From: Pyronema omphalodes
Taxonomy: Eukaryota; Ascomycota; Pezizomycetes; Pezizales; Pyronemataceae
Direction of reading: 5' to 3'
Assembly: GCA_024516155.1 (NCBI GenBank)
Contig: JAJJXM010000105.1
Coordinates: forward strand, 42,152-106,151
DNA: 64,000 nt
Shown here: positions 1 through 10,642 of the stretch, piece by piece
Position numbering within the stretch: position 1 is the first letter of the stretch
Layout: every line of letters begins with the position of its first letter
Made by a program: the position numbers and the translations under genes
Notes under the pieces: model-generated
The model's database searches: none
Seen by the model: the letters and a program-made list of their open reading frames with translations, nothing else
Told to the model about the DNA's origin: nothing

Positions 1-1400
1 AGCATCGGCATCAGTATAAGCATCGGCACCAGTACAAGCACTAGTATAGATGAAATTATATCAGAATATCATTTTCCGCAACGATGCAACGATGCAACGA
101 TGCTACAAGACTTCCAGCCTACAAAACAACAAAGAAAGACTACATCTTGATGTCACTTTACTTTACTCAAAAAACAAGAGAGAAGAGGTTTTAGGTATCA
201 ATGACCGAAAATCAATGAGTAATAGCCAATAACCGATGATGAATGACTGACAACCAATAATCAATAATCAATAACTGATAGCCTATAATCAATAACTAAT
301 CACCAATAATCAATAACGGATAGCCTATAATCAATAACTAATCACCAATAATCAATAACTGATAGCCTATAATCAATAACTAAGTACAACCAATAAACAC
401 CATATTTATAACCAACCCTAAACCCTAAACCCGTAAAGTTCATAACTTCTTCAATTCATTCCTTATGCATATGATATAAACTCCGCATCCACAAATCATC
501 GACCCCTCCATCCATCACCCAATTCCTCCACACACACCCCCCCCCCCCCCCCGCGCCCGCCGCCCCCAGCGCCCCCACCCCACTACACAGCCTCCTCCAC
601 GCCCTTTTCCCTCTCCCTCAAAATCCTCTCCACCTCCCTCTCCCCATCCCCACCCCATCCCAACTCCCCCTCCCCCATCGCCACCAGCTCACACCTCCTC
701 CTCACCTCCCCTCTCTTCTCCAACTCCTGCCAGATTTCCGTTTCCGTAGGCTTCAACACATTCAACACCACCTTCCCCAACAAATCCAGCAGCACACAAG
801 CCATGACCGTCAGTGCCATTGTAAACCACCAATTCCCATCCCTCCCAAACTGTTCCAAAAGACTATTTCTAACATTATGAATAACATTATTCGCGTACGT
901 GAGCGACAGTATGACATTCCACAGGGCCCAACCCCCGATTGATAGCAGGAAACTAAGAGCTGCCATTAGGTTCTTGTTATGCATTTCTATACCTTGCATT
1001 TTAATGGAGATTAAGATGACGCAGACTGTGTAGCTTAGTGTTCCGGGGGCGTAGATGGATTGATCACTCATCAAGCGGTTGGAGAAGAGGAGGTAGGGGA
1101 GGAAAAAGGATAGTAGGGATTGAAGGATGGCTAGGAGCATCCATTGTAGGTACAGGGGGAGGTTGAAGCCTTGGTTGTGGCGGCCGTAGGAGTAGAGTTC
1201 TGGGATTGCGAGGAGGGTGAAGGCGCGGAGGTCTTGGGTGAAGATTCCGAGGCAGAGAACGGGGAGGGAGGTGAAGAGGGTGTTGAACATGCTGAGGGAC
1301 CAGGGTTCGTAGAGGGAGCTGCCGGTGTAGCCGCAGTAGCGTTGGAAAAGGGCTTGGGTTAGGTAGAAGAGCATTTCCTGAGTTGATGTTAGTAACCAGA
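1..1400 (-). repeat. Left arm of a 1.4 kb inverted repeat (P4-ATPase 3' end plus downstream DNA)
   Basis: Read on the minus strand, this stretch matches about 24500-25990 on the plus strand. It covers the end of the last intron, the whole last exon of the P4-ATPase gene, the stop, and about 600 bp downstream. The downstream part includes short repeats built on AATCAATAACTGATAGCC, two telomere-like CCCTAAA units near 415-430, and the GATGCC/CATCGG-rich end at 1-60. The homology reaches the window edge, so the arm may be longer. The two arms are clearly diverged, with several substitutions and length changes in the simple repeats. Confidence 0.85.
583..1377 (-). pseudogene. P4-ATPase 3' fragment 1 (last exon only)
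   Basis: An open frame of about 264 codons equals the last exon of the Dnf3-type flippase at 24519-25313, covering roughly the last six membrane segments and the basic tail. The upstream exons are absent: no P-type ATPase core with DKTGT or GDGAND is nearby. The sequence just before the exon (1378-1400, minus strand) still looks like the 3' end of an intron, with a TTACTAAC branch point and CAG acceptor, so the copy was made from DNA and not from a spliced mRNA. Substitutions relative to the parent are scattered (for example YALGTLS to YAPGTLS, and VVWNW to VVLNV) and there is no stop. Whether it is transcribed cannot be seen; a truncated flippase without its catalytic core should not work as an ATPase. 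Confidence 0.85.
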
Positions 1401-1514
1401 AATAATGCTACATGTATAGCCTGAAAATAAGGCCTATAGAGAATAGAGGGCGATAAATATATATATCTTCCAAAAAGTCGCTACAGTATACTTCGTAGTT
1501 CCAATATAATCTCA

Positions 1515-2100
1515 CGGAGATGCCTGAGGAATCGGAAACGGATTAGGGTGTTGATTTTCTTCTGTTTCACCACCTTGTCGACGAAATGCGGGGTTTCCTT
1601 CTTTTCATGTTGAGTTGTTTTGTTTGTTTATTTGTTCAGAAGGCTTTTCTTTTTTTCTTTTTTTTCCCAGTATGTTTCCATGTTCAGTTCTTTCATATAT
1701 GTCTGTTTTTTGTATATCACTGTTATTTCTGAGGCAGATATTTTGTTCGTTATTGTTTACGATGTCTGATATGTGATGTACATTGTATCACGTATTATGT
1801 ATTCTGTATTCTGTATTATAATGAATTATGACTTATGACTTAAGAACCATGACTTGTGACCTATGAACTATGACTTACCCTTTATTACGTGGAATGAATT
1901 GTAGAAGCAAAATGCCGAAGTGGTCATTTATGATGTTGGTCCTAAGTCCATAAATAAATTCGGGCTTCAAAAAAAAGACAATCACATGCAGTGATGTCTC
2001 ATGATGCTTCAGTTCGTACGTGCTATTAGTACAATTGTACATTTGTACTGCCTACAGGTTTCAACCCACTTTCAATAGTCAAACCCCAAAACATTGATGG
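1515..2100 (+). pseudogene. Fragment of the F-box/RCC1 gene 3' end and its downstream DNA
   Basis: Only the last codons of the F-box/RCC1 gene (GAGATGCCTGAGGAATCGG... to TAG near 1545) are present, followed by its 3' flank. That flank carries the ATGCGGGGTTTCC block, a T-rich tract, two TATTCTG heptamers at about 1798-1812 and the CACATGCAGTGATGTCTCATGATG block. It matches 47158-47690 and 57165-57693 directly and 28380-29475 inverted. The flank from about 2040 to 2100 is shared only with the 28380-28440 copy, so this fragment and the copy at 29452 share a common source. It has no coding capacity. Confidence 0.75.
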
Positions 2101-3897
2101 AACGAGGAATTGTTAAAATTTAGAAATCAAGAACTTTTCAAAGACTATTTTTGGTATTCTTCTTAAATCATACTCTGCTCCTCAGTCGGATCATGGGCAT
2201 CTTCGACCTTAGATTCACCACCCATAGCTGTGTCTTTTTTATTTATACATATGCATATGCTTAATCCACGATGTTTGATGGCCGATATGTGAGCGTCGGC
2301 CGGTGGAGTTGCTGACAGAAGGAATATACATGTCTAGAACATCTTCATTTAACAATCATACATGCCAACCCTCGCCTTCTACCCTCCTGACATGAAACTA
2401 CCCAGATACAATCAATAACCTACTCCATATATAATTCCATATTCCCGAAAATCTATGTTGCTTCATGGGCCCTGGCAAATATTCCAACTACAAGATGAAG
2501 CTAGTGATATCCCATGATGCAGCAGTAACTGCTATATCAATCCTCTTTTTCCTCTATGCCAAGAAACCCCCCAGTCCATAGGCTTCATTTGTTCTTAATG
2601 TATGTATCGTAACTGCTGTATGTCTTTCTATATATATATATATTCTTTCCTACCTTGCGATGTTGCGAGGTTACATTACGCAGTTTGAGGTTCGAGGTTC
2701 AAAGCTGTTTGCTGGCTAATCACTGGTGACTGTACATACTAGTACATATTTCAAAAACTAGATGCGTTTCTTTTTCTAGTTCCTTAATTTGAAGGTCCAA
2801 GCTGAAAGATGGAACATGGCAGATTTCAGAATTTCATTCCTTGAAGCTCGCCGCGGAGGATCTGTCCCCTTCCGGTGGCCATCGTGATGATGCTGCTGCT
2901 GGGTTGTAAAAAGTTCGAGATTGTACGCAGAACAGATCTGCTAGAGTGTAACCTTAGAGGTGCGGTTGCAAGTGGGAGCTTAAGTTGGAGTTGTATTCTT
3001 CCAGAGTTTTGCAATGTCATACATAGACTGAGTAAGTCATGTCAAGTAGATGATTAATCACGTGTTAAAGTAGGGGTAGAAATATTCAGATGCTGGCGGA
3101 GATTCGATTTGCCTATGAAATGTCAAGACTGAAGATGGTGGGCGGTTGAGGAGGCTTGCATGGTTCACGCGGGGTCGAAAAATTAGAAGAGTTCTTTTAG
3201 GGAGCGGAGGTTGTGATGCGTGCGCACTACGCTTGGTAATTGGCATGCCGGTCGCGACATTGATCGCCGCCCTAGGGAAATAGTGTCTCGCACACAGAAT
3301 TCAGTTCACTTTAAACTCCCCAACCTGATACTATACTCTGAAAGAAAAACCATTTTGAATTTTCTCGCGACAGTGAGTAAATTCAAATGCCTTGAAAACA
3401 GTGAAATTCAAAACTCAAAACTGAAAACTGAAAACCAAGGAAACCCGTACACCAAAGAAAAAAAAACTGTTTAACCAAAAAAAAAAAAGACAAAAACAAG
3501 TTGCTGAATACATAAATCATAAAGGCATCATCCCCAAAAATGACAACAAAAAACTCCGTAAGTGTAGTAGACAAAGTAAATGCCAGATTGAGAAGAGAAA
3601 TATCGTTTCAGTATAATCGTAGCCAGCAGGACGGTGGCGCCAAGGAGAGAGGACGAAGGAGTATTGGAGCGTTGCCGGATGTTGCTGAGCTGAGCTTTGA
3701 GTGCTGTAGGGAATATTTGTGTGATTTATGGGGTTTCATCGAACTCTGTCGTGTGTCCTCAGGCTCCACCGATCTTGTCAGACCCCGCCTATAACCGTCT
3801 CTTTCATCCGACCTCATTCAACCTCGTAAAGCTTTATGCGGTGTCACCAGACTTTTCCGCACCTTGCCCAGATTCCGGTCATTGCCGAACACTGGCT
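2101..3897. other. Gene-free interval
   Basis: No open frame here shows a recognisable domain or a coherent exon chain. The stretch is AT-rich, with A-rich tracts around 3410-3490 and 3470-3530. The last few hundred bases probably hold the 3' UTR and terminator of the GTPase gene that ends at 3898. Confidence 0.5.
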
Positions 3898-4809
3898 TTA
3901 ACAGGCACATCCTCCACGATCCTCAATAATCGCTGGCAAAAACGGATCCTCCAAAATATCCCCCATCTCACTTTCTTGTTGCGCTAGGGCATGTCTTGCA
4001 ATCACTATTTCTGGTCAGTCTTTGATCCCTGTCTCCATTCCGTCGCATGTTCCATCACTTTCACCGTTGCTTGAGTCACATACCTTCAAAAGCCTTCTCA
4101 ACATCATTTCCATTCTTTGCACTGCATTCAAAATACGGCAACTGTCCCTGCTGATCACAATAATGCTTTGCAAGCGCTCTGCTAACCTGTCTCTTGCTCT
4201 CCCCAAGATCCGTTTTATTCGCCACACAAACGAATGGGAAACTCGAGGGATCTCTGGGAGATGCTTGAATTAGGAATTCCTCCCGCCAGCTGTTTATATT
4301 CTCGAAGGATTTGGCGTTGTTGACATCGTATACTAAAACACAGCAGTCCGCACCACGGTAGAATGCAACTCCGAGGGATTGAAAACGTTCTTGGCCTGCG
4401 GTGTCCCAGATCTGTTTCGAAGAAGGTAAAGGTTAGTGATTGTAAGAGAATGCAGCGGGGGGGCAGGAGATAATTGCGGTGCCGGTGAAGCCCAAGGGAT
4501 ACCAGTGCGCGGGGACGTACAGTTAAAGTAACAGAGCGGTCATCGAGGATGACCTCCTTCGTCAAGAAGTCTGCGCCGATAGTAGCTTTATAAGACGCCG
4601 AGAATTCTTTATTGACCTGATACTTTATGTTAGCATCAACAGTGTTGCGAAGAGTAAATTAGAAGAGTGGGGTACAGACATAACGGTTCATCAAGCTTGT
4701 TTTTCCGACTCCACTATCGCCGAGAATAATAATCTGTCTGTTATTAACATCTCTGTCGCGTGTTCCTCATCCTCAGTTTCCCCACCTTGAGAATCTTTCT
4801 TCTTGTCAT
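3898..4809 (-). CDS. ypt7: Rab7/Ypt7-like small GTPase (five exons)
   Basis: Rab7-type GTPases act on late endosomes and vacuoles, where they recruit HOPS and drive homotypic fusion. The exons read on the minus strand are 4809-4786, 4733-4680, 4616-4521, 4411-4084 and 4010-3898, all in phase, giving 204 residues (yeast Ypt7 has 208). Visible motifs are the P-loop GDSGVGKTS, the switch I/effector stretch [16 protein letters not shown], the guanine-specificity motif NKTD, ECSAK, and a C-terminal CAC geranylgeranylation signal. The first exon is only eight codons (MTRRKILK). The start was chosen because it leads through a GT..AG intron straight into the P-loop exon. The body carries changes from typical filamentous-fungal Ypt7 (NKTD where NKID is common, and a diverged tail). 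It could therefore be a Rab7 paralogue and not the only Ypt7. It is transcribed divergently from PUS4, with 924 bp between the starts. Confidence 0.9.
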
Positions 4810-5733
4810 TTTTTCCGTCTGCTCTGTAGTGTGGTCTGTGGGCGCCGGTTGTGTGTGCTACTGAGGAAAGAGAGCTCGTGAGGAGAAGTTGTCTTGCCTG
4901 GCTCGGGAGTCGGGGTTACGTGCGCTTCTGTTAGAGTAAGAGAGGAGGTCAGGTGTTTTATGTGTGACGATATGCGCAGCTTATAAGGTGTAGGCTAGGT
5001 TATTTTGGGGCAATTGTCAGTTCGGAGGCTGTCGAGCTAACCTAGTTTTGCCAACAAGCCCAGGAAGCTCTGGCCAATGACTGTTGCACACCTCGTCTTG
5101 GCGATGCATGTTCCATAGCCGAGCAGCGCTGCCAACGATGAGCTGCGGTGCGAGCTGCCCGCTGCAAAAAGGGTCTTACATTAGTTTGAATGCGGATTGG
5201 TACACGCGACTAGCCTTGTGTCCAGCCTTATTGATATGCAGAATGACGTACAAATGCGGATTGATAAATTAGCGAATGATAAGAAAAAGATAACGAGAAA
5301 AAATGAAAACAAAAACTACAGTATCCGGGATTCCCGTCTGGTCACCCACGACAGTACTAGCCGGACGATATCATGCTTAAATAGCGCAGAGCGGACGGGA
5401 TGCGTTGCATTCATGATTCTATGACCGTAGCTGGTACCCAATGTACCCATTATTATATAATCATAAACACCTTCAGATCATGGAAAAATATTCGACGAAT
5501 AGCAGCTCTTCATTCCACATTTCACCCTCAGTGTTTGGCCTGAGCCGCTTTCAAATCAAGCCTCCGTAGACTTCATTGATGGAGAAAGCCCAATACAAGA
5601 GACACAAAACCCCGAGAAAGGAGCGTGTTACATATCAACCGCGCGACTAGTCGCCCCTAATAACGCGCTAAGAAAAGTCTCACTGCCGTGAAACCGTTGC
5701 TACGCGAAATTCCTTTCGCGACAATCGCGGAAA
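4810..5733. promoter_or_regulatory. Shared divergent promoter region of the GTPase and PUS4 genes
   Basis: This 924 bp gap separates two genes transcribed away from each other, so it must contain both promoters and 5' UTRs. Short CT/GA-rich tracts lie near 4780-4870 on the GTPase side, and CG-rich words such as TACGCGAAAT and TTTCGCGACA lie just before PUS4 (5700-5730). I cannot name a specific factor site. Confidence 0.5.
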
Positions 5734-6942
5734 ATGCGATTCACAGCCCGCAACCTCGTTAACATCACCCGCTCAATCCCCCACTACCCAGCGAAACCCT
5801 CTCGTGAACTCCGCAGAAACATGTCGGCACCCGATTTCTCCGGCGTTACTCCCGCTACCAGCCCTCTCGAGGGTCTTATTGGCATTAATAAACCCTCCGG
5901 AATCTCCTCCGCCGAAGCCCTCAGAATGCTCCAGGGTGTCTTCAAACCCTCCAAACTCTTCGCTCCTACCTTCGCCCTCGAAGCTGCCAAGCGTGCCGCT
6001 GAACCTCCCAACCAGCGTCGTCGCCGTAAAGGTCCTAATGCTGTCAATTTGGAAGTCAAGATCGGTCACGGTGGTACCTTGGACCCCATGGCACAGGGTG
6101 TCTTGATCGCCGGAATCTACGGAGGAACCAAGGAATTGGGAAGTTTCTTGGGATGCACCAAGACCTACGAATGTGTCATGATGCTCGGTGCTGATACCGA
6201 TAGTTACGATGCTATGGGAAAAGTTGTGCGCTGGGCTGGATGGGAGGGAATTACTAAAGAGATGGTCGAGGAGAAGTTGCAGCAGTTTAAGGGAGAGATC
6301 ATGCAGGTTCCTCCGATTTACTCTGCGCTACACATGAACGGAAAGCGTTTATATGAGTACGCACGCGAAGGAGTGCCCCTACCTGTAGAGATCAAGGCAC
6401 GCCCGGTTAGCACTGTCAGCTTGGAGATGGTCGATTGGTCCGAGGAGCACGACTACGAGTTCCCTGAGGAGGCGGCTTTGGAGGAGAAGGTTGTTGCGGA
6501 GAAAATTGAGAAGCAGAAGGGAGGCACTGCAGGAAATGAGGCTACAGGAGAGAAGCGTGCTGCAGAGATCGAAGAGGAGGAGCCAGCAAAGAAGCCAAAA
6601 ACCGACGATCATGCGACGGAGGAAGTGAAAGAGGCTGCAGAGACCACCCGTGCTACTAAGCCTGAGGGGAAGCCACCGATTATCACTTTGAGAATGACTG
6701 TCACTAGTGGGTTCTATGTTCGGTCGCTTGTTCACGATCTCGGTGTTGCTTTGGGAAGCGCTGCTTTCATGGTTAAGCTTGTCCGAACACGACAGGCGGA
6801 CTTTGAGATCGGAAAGGAGAACACCTTGGAGTGGGAGGAGCTTACCGAGCAGCCTGAGGAGGTCTGGGGGCCCAAGGTTGAGGCCCTTCTGAATAAGTGG
6901 AAGGAGGAGAAGCAGAAGAAAATTGCCGAGGGACGGAAATAA
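5734..6942 (+). CDS. PUS4: tRNA pseudouridine-55 synthase, TruB/Pus4 family
   Basis: It isomerises U55 in the T-loop of cytosolic and mitochondrial tRNAs. The single-exon frame encodes 402 residues; yeast Pus4 has 403. The N-terminal TruB motif GLIGINKPSGISS starts near residue 48. The catalytic loop GHGGTLDPMAQGVL holds the nucleophilic aspartate at about residue 117. KTYECVMMLGADTDSYDAMGK follows near residue 147, and the late motif SGFYVRSLVHDLG lies near 327. Between about residues 245 and 312 is a charged Glu/Lys/Ala-rich insertion that breaks the core, as in other fungal Pus4 proteins. A second in-frame ATG at 5821 (MSAPDF) starts just before the conserved core. The 29 residues upstream of it are rich in Arg/Ser and free of acidic residues at the start, like a mitochondrial presequence. 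The longer start is given for that reason. Confidence 0.95.
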   Translation: MRFTARNLVNITRSIPHYPAKPSRELRRNMSAPDFSGVTPATSPLEGLIGINKPSGISSAEALRMLQGVFKPSKLFAPTFALEAAKRAAEPPNQRRRRKGPNAVNLEVKIGHGGTLDPMAQGVLIAGIYGGTKELGSFLGCTKTYECVMMLGADTDSYDAMGKVVRWAGWEGITKEMVEEKLQQFKGEIMQVPPIYSALHMNGKRLYEYAREGVPLPVEIKARPVSTVSLEMVDWSEEHDYEFPEEAALEEKVVAEKIEKQKGGTAGNEATGEKRAAEIEEEEPAKKPKTDDHATEEVKEAAETTRATKPEGKPPIITLRMTVTSGFYVRSLVHDLGVALGSAAFMVKLVRTRQADFEIGKENTLEWEELTEQPEEVWGPKVEALLNKWKEEKQKKIAEGRK

Positions 6943-8829
6943 GTTAAACGGTGGATGTAGGTCAAAAAATTGGGGTGGCGTTTGAGGTCTTGGATTTTAT
7001 GAATATAATTGTCAATACACAGGTTGTCTTTCGGCGGTAAAATTATATCTGTAAAACTTAGCTGTTGATTGAAAATTGATTACAAGTAATTTTGTCCGAT
7101 GGTTTTTGGTGACATTAGTAAACGCGGGTAAAAATACGCTGTGGTACTATCCGAGTTTTGAGATATTGGACGACAACAAAGTAACACCAGGTGACTGAGT
7201 AAGAGGGGGGTGGAGGGGGAAGGTCCCAAAGTACATCCATAACACCGCAGATGATACACCGGACCATTGAAGTCTCAACTAGAACTAAACCCGCTGCCAC
7301 CAATTGCTCCAAGGGCCCTACCCTAACAACAACTCCAAGCAACTCCAAGACCTCTGCCATATATTAGAATCACGCATTCACGCAGTCTGCGGATAAACCA
7401 TTGAACAACTTCCCACGGCGCAAACCTGGACCGTCAACTTCCGTCTCGTCTTACATCTCCATGTCTCGACGAAAAATAAATCCGCCATTGAAAGAGTATC
7501 TCTAATCTTACCACTTACCACTCATAGCAGCTCAAAAGATACACTCCAAAAAGAACTATTATAAACCTTCTGAATTCTATCACCATCGTTGATCAATATC
7601 GCCATGATACCAGCACGTAGAGAACCTGTAAGACAGTAAGTTTGAAGCCGTAACCGCAATACAAGGCGCTGGTTCCACCTTCTTCCACTCCTGACCACAC
7701 TCCTTCCTGCTAGCAAACTTTCGGTCTCTGCCGATTCTTTCATTGCCGTTATTATAGTAATAAAATAGCGGCATTAATCACTCCCTCTTCACTGATGAAA
7801 CTGGGATGGCGACATAGTGAAGCAGTTGCTGGTTACCATTATAGGGGATATATAATAGAGTATATGAGGCTGAAGTGGAGACTCACTAGCTGGCCGTGGT
7901 TATGAGGAGAGAATTATGATTTCTTTTATTCCGCATAGGCCCTAAAGACCTTGGACGGTGTGTGCTTGATACATTTATAAATAAATAAAGTATATGAGAC
8001 TGAAGACTCGGCTTTGGATAAGATGCTTAGGAGTTACTGGGTGGATTAACTATGGGATTTGAGATGTCACGTATGTTCTCATCACTTACTACTAACATTC
8101 TCTACGCTGTTTACGCCAGTTTACCATTCTTTTATTCCTTTGGATCGCCACCTTACCTGGGTTTGAGGTGGATGTAGCATGCATAACATGCATAGGCTAG
8201 CTGTATTTTCCCTCGTCCATAGCACTGTTCAATCGTTATCAATCAGTTTATTGTGATTCTCCGCCTCCATCTTTTCTCTCTCCCTCAGCTACGTTGCTAT
8301 TGATCCCCATGATCCTTCTTCCAATTTCTTGCTTTATTTACCATGCAAACCCGTAGATCACAATACTTTCCCAGATCATGTATAGTAAAAAAAACAAGCT
8401 TAGACCAAGACTCGCCTTTACCATCGTCGACATCCACATCACCAAGCGACGTTTGCCCCAACCGGATCAACCCCACACGCTTCCCTCACTATAGCCAACC
8501 CTTTACCAAACCCTACCAACTAATCCAACCCAACCACCCAAGCCTACGAACTAATCCACGCCCATCACACCTCCTACCACTATTTCACTAGCCCATAACC
8601 AACCCTTACTCCAACCCCCATAAGTTATAACTAAACCCTACTAAACCTCCACCCAACCCAACCCAACAGTCAACCTAGACTATTAATCATCACCAACCCC
8701 TCCACCCTTCAAAACTTAATAATCCCCACAAAGTGATGATTTCATCATTTCACTGACCTTGAGTTTATCCAATATCCACACTCTACCAAATCAAAAGTCA
8801 CCAAACTCAACTCCAAACCCACAAACCAA

Positions 8830-9130
8830 AAGTCACCAAACCACAAACTCCAAACCCACAAACCAAAAGTCACCAAACCACAAACCACAAACCACAAACC
8901 ACAAACCAAAACCAAAACCACAAACCACAAACCACAAACCACAAACCACAAACCACAAACCACAAACCACAAACCACAATCCACAATCCACAATCCACAA
9001 TCCACAATCCACAAACCACAAACCACAAACCACAATCCACAAACCCAAAGTCACCAAAACCAACCCCACAAACCACAAACCACAAACCCAAAGTCACCAA
9101 AACCAACCCCACAAACCACAAACCCACAAT
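8830..9130. repeat. AACCACA heptamer array
   Basis: Heptamers of the form CAAACCA run for about 250 bp, with CAATCCA variants in a block at about 8975-9020. Longer words such as CCCAAAGTCACCAAAACCAACCC recur three or more times on both sides. The 7 bp period keeps all three frames open, which explains the Asn/His/Lys/Pro-rich and Cys/Leu/Trp/Phe-rich virtual proteins. Confidence 0.9.
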
Positions 9131-9739
9131 CATCATAACCATTACCATTACCATGAAACCCACCCCACCAACGAATCCCACGCGTCACCGAACAGAAACC
9201 CCTAGCGAGTCTTCTACATGTAGTCAAGCTATCTACTATCAAGATATATTCCCTGATTCCTCGCCCAGTCAGTCAATCAAACATAAACCACAATTAATAG
9301 GGATAGGGATAGGGATATGGTTAGAAAATATTGCTATGATATCTATTAAGATGGTTAATATGGTTAACATGGCACTGTTTACTGTACTGTCCTATTTAAT
9401 TCTCTCTCCATCAATCGGCGGGGTGCGAGTGATCAGGTATAGGCGGTATATTATCACCATCATGACCCAAGTAATACCATTTTATAATTTCAATAAACGA
9501 TTCCCAAATACCATCATGCCATATGAAGGAATAAAAAAAAAAAACCAAATCATTAAACATCATCCAATAAAACAACATCACTCTCGAAATTTTTTTTCGC
9601 AAAAACGAAAAAGAAAAATATGCCAAGACATTGATTGAAATTGATATTACGATACGATCAAAAAACCTACATAAAATCTTTTGAACCATTTCCTTACAAT
9701 ATGCTTTGCCATGCTTTGCCATGCTCTGCTTTTGCATTC

Positions 9740-9800
9740 CTAGGCTTCGCTTGGCCTTGCTTGGCCTTGCTTGGCCTTGCTTGGCCTTGCTTCGCTGAGC
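9740..9800. repeat. 10-mer direct repeat (CTTGGCCTTG)
   Basis: Four to five head-to-tail copies of CTTGGCCTTG, flanked by looser CTTTGC/CTTCGC variants from 9705 to 9855. A local slippage product with no coding meaning. Confidence 0.8.
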
Positions 9801-10642
9801 TTCGCTTTGCCTTGCTTTGCCTTACTGTCTCATCTGCCTGTGCCTTTGCCTTTACAAATAATATAGCTCCGAGCTGTTTCGTTATTTGTGTGTGCTCTTA
9901 ACTAAAAAATAAAAAAAAAAATAAACAATTCCAAGCCGACTTTCAAAACTTCTTCGAATAAACCGATCCAACCATCCCAACCTTAAGTAACACACAATCT
10001 TGCAGCAAAAAGAGAAAAAAAAAAAAAAACGAGGGAGAAAAGAAGAAAACAAACAATGCGGTGATATCTCTCCTCAAATGTAAGTAATCTTTCCTTACAT
10101 CAAATTCCGAAAAGTGTTTGACAAAATATACAGCAAAAAACCACCTCAAGTTAATAAAAAAAAAAAAAAGAACGGCAAAAACCAGCCAAAAAAGAAAATA
10201 AGACAAAAATAAACGAAAGAACAGCCAGAAATTTTCATATCCAACAAAATGATCCTCCATAAAATATCGGAGAACAAGATTTGGAATGTGAAAACAAAAA
10301 AACAGTGACAATAATGAAATGGAAATGAGAAAAACCCCCACCTAGAGCGCCTTTAATGAATAAAAAAAGAGTAGCAAATAAACAAATAAACAAGTTAAAG
10401 AAATGTGCAACGCTTGCTAATATTCCTTCTCCGCTTAGGGTATCCGGATTAGGGATGTGATCCTCTTGGTGCCTTGAATTCCCTTGGTGCACCTGGTGCC
10501 TATCAAGCCGTCCGTTCCGATGTTGGTATCCGTCGTCGACTATTAGGCTTCAATACCTCCGACAACTTAATGTGGTCCCTTGTGCCATCGTTTCATTGGT
10601 CGCGCTCGACTCCTTCGGCACGCTCTACTCCTCAGCACCCCG

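Larger units (their letters stand above)
6943..10642. other. 3.7 kb gene-free interval with simple repeats
   Basis: No supportable gene was found between PUS4 and the MYND gene. The interval is AT-rich. It contains CA-rich DNA from about 8340 to 9200 with a heptamer array, a GCTTGGCCTT-type 10-mer repeat at about 9745-9795, and A-rich tracts around 9530-9620 and 10010-10210. The long open frames over 8745-9205 on both strands are products of the heptamer array. Confidence 0.55.

Noticed and set aside
583..1377. Separate short flippase gene
   Set aside because: It is only the last exon of the parent, with intron remnants and no catalytic core, so it is listed as a pseudogene fragment.
8745..9205. 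Long Asn/Pro/His-rich and Trp/Cys/Leu-rich frames
   Set aside because: Caused by the AACCACA heptamer array, with no conserved flanks.
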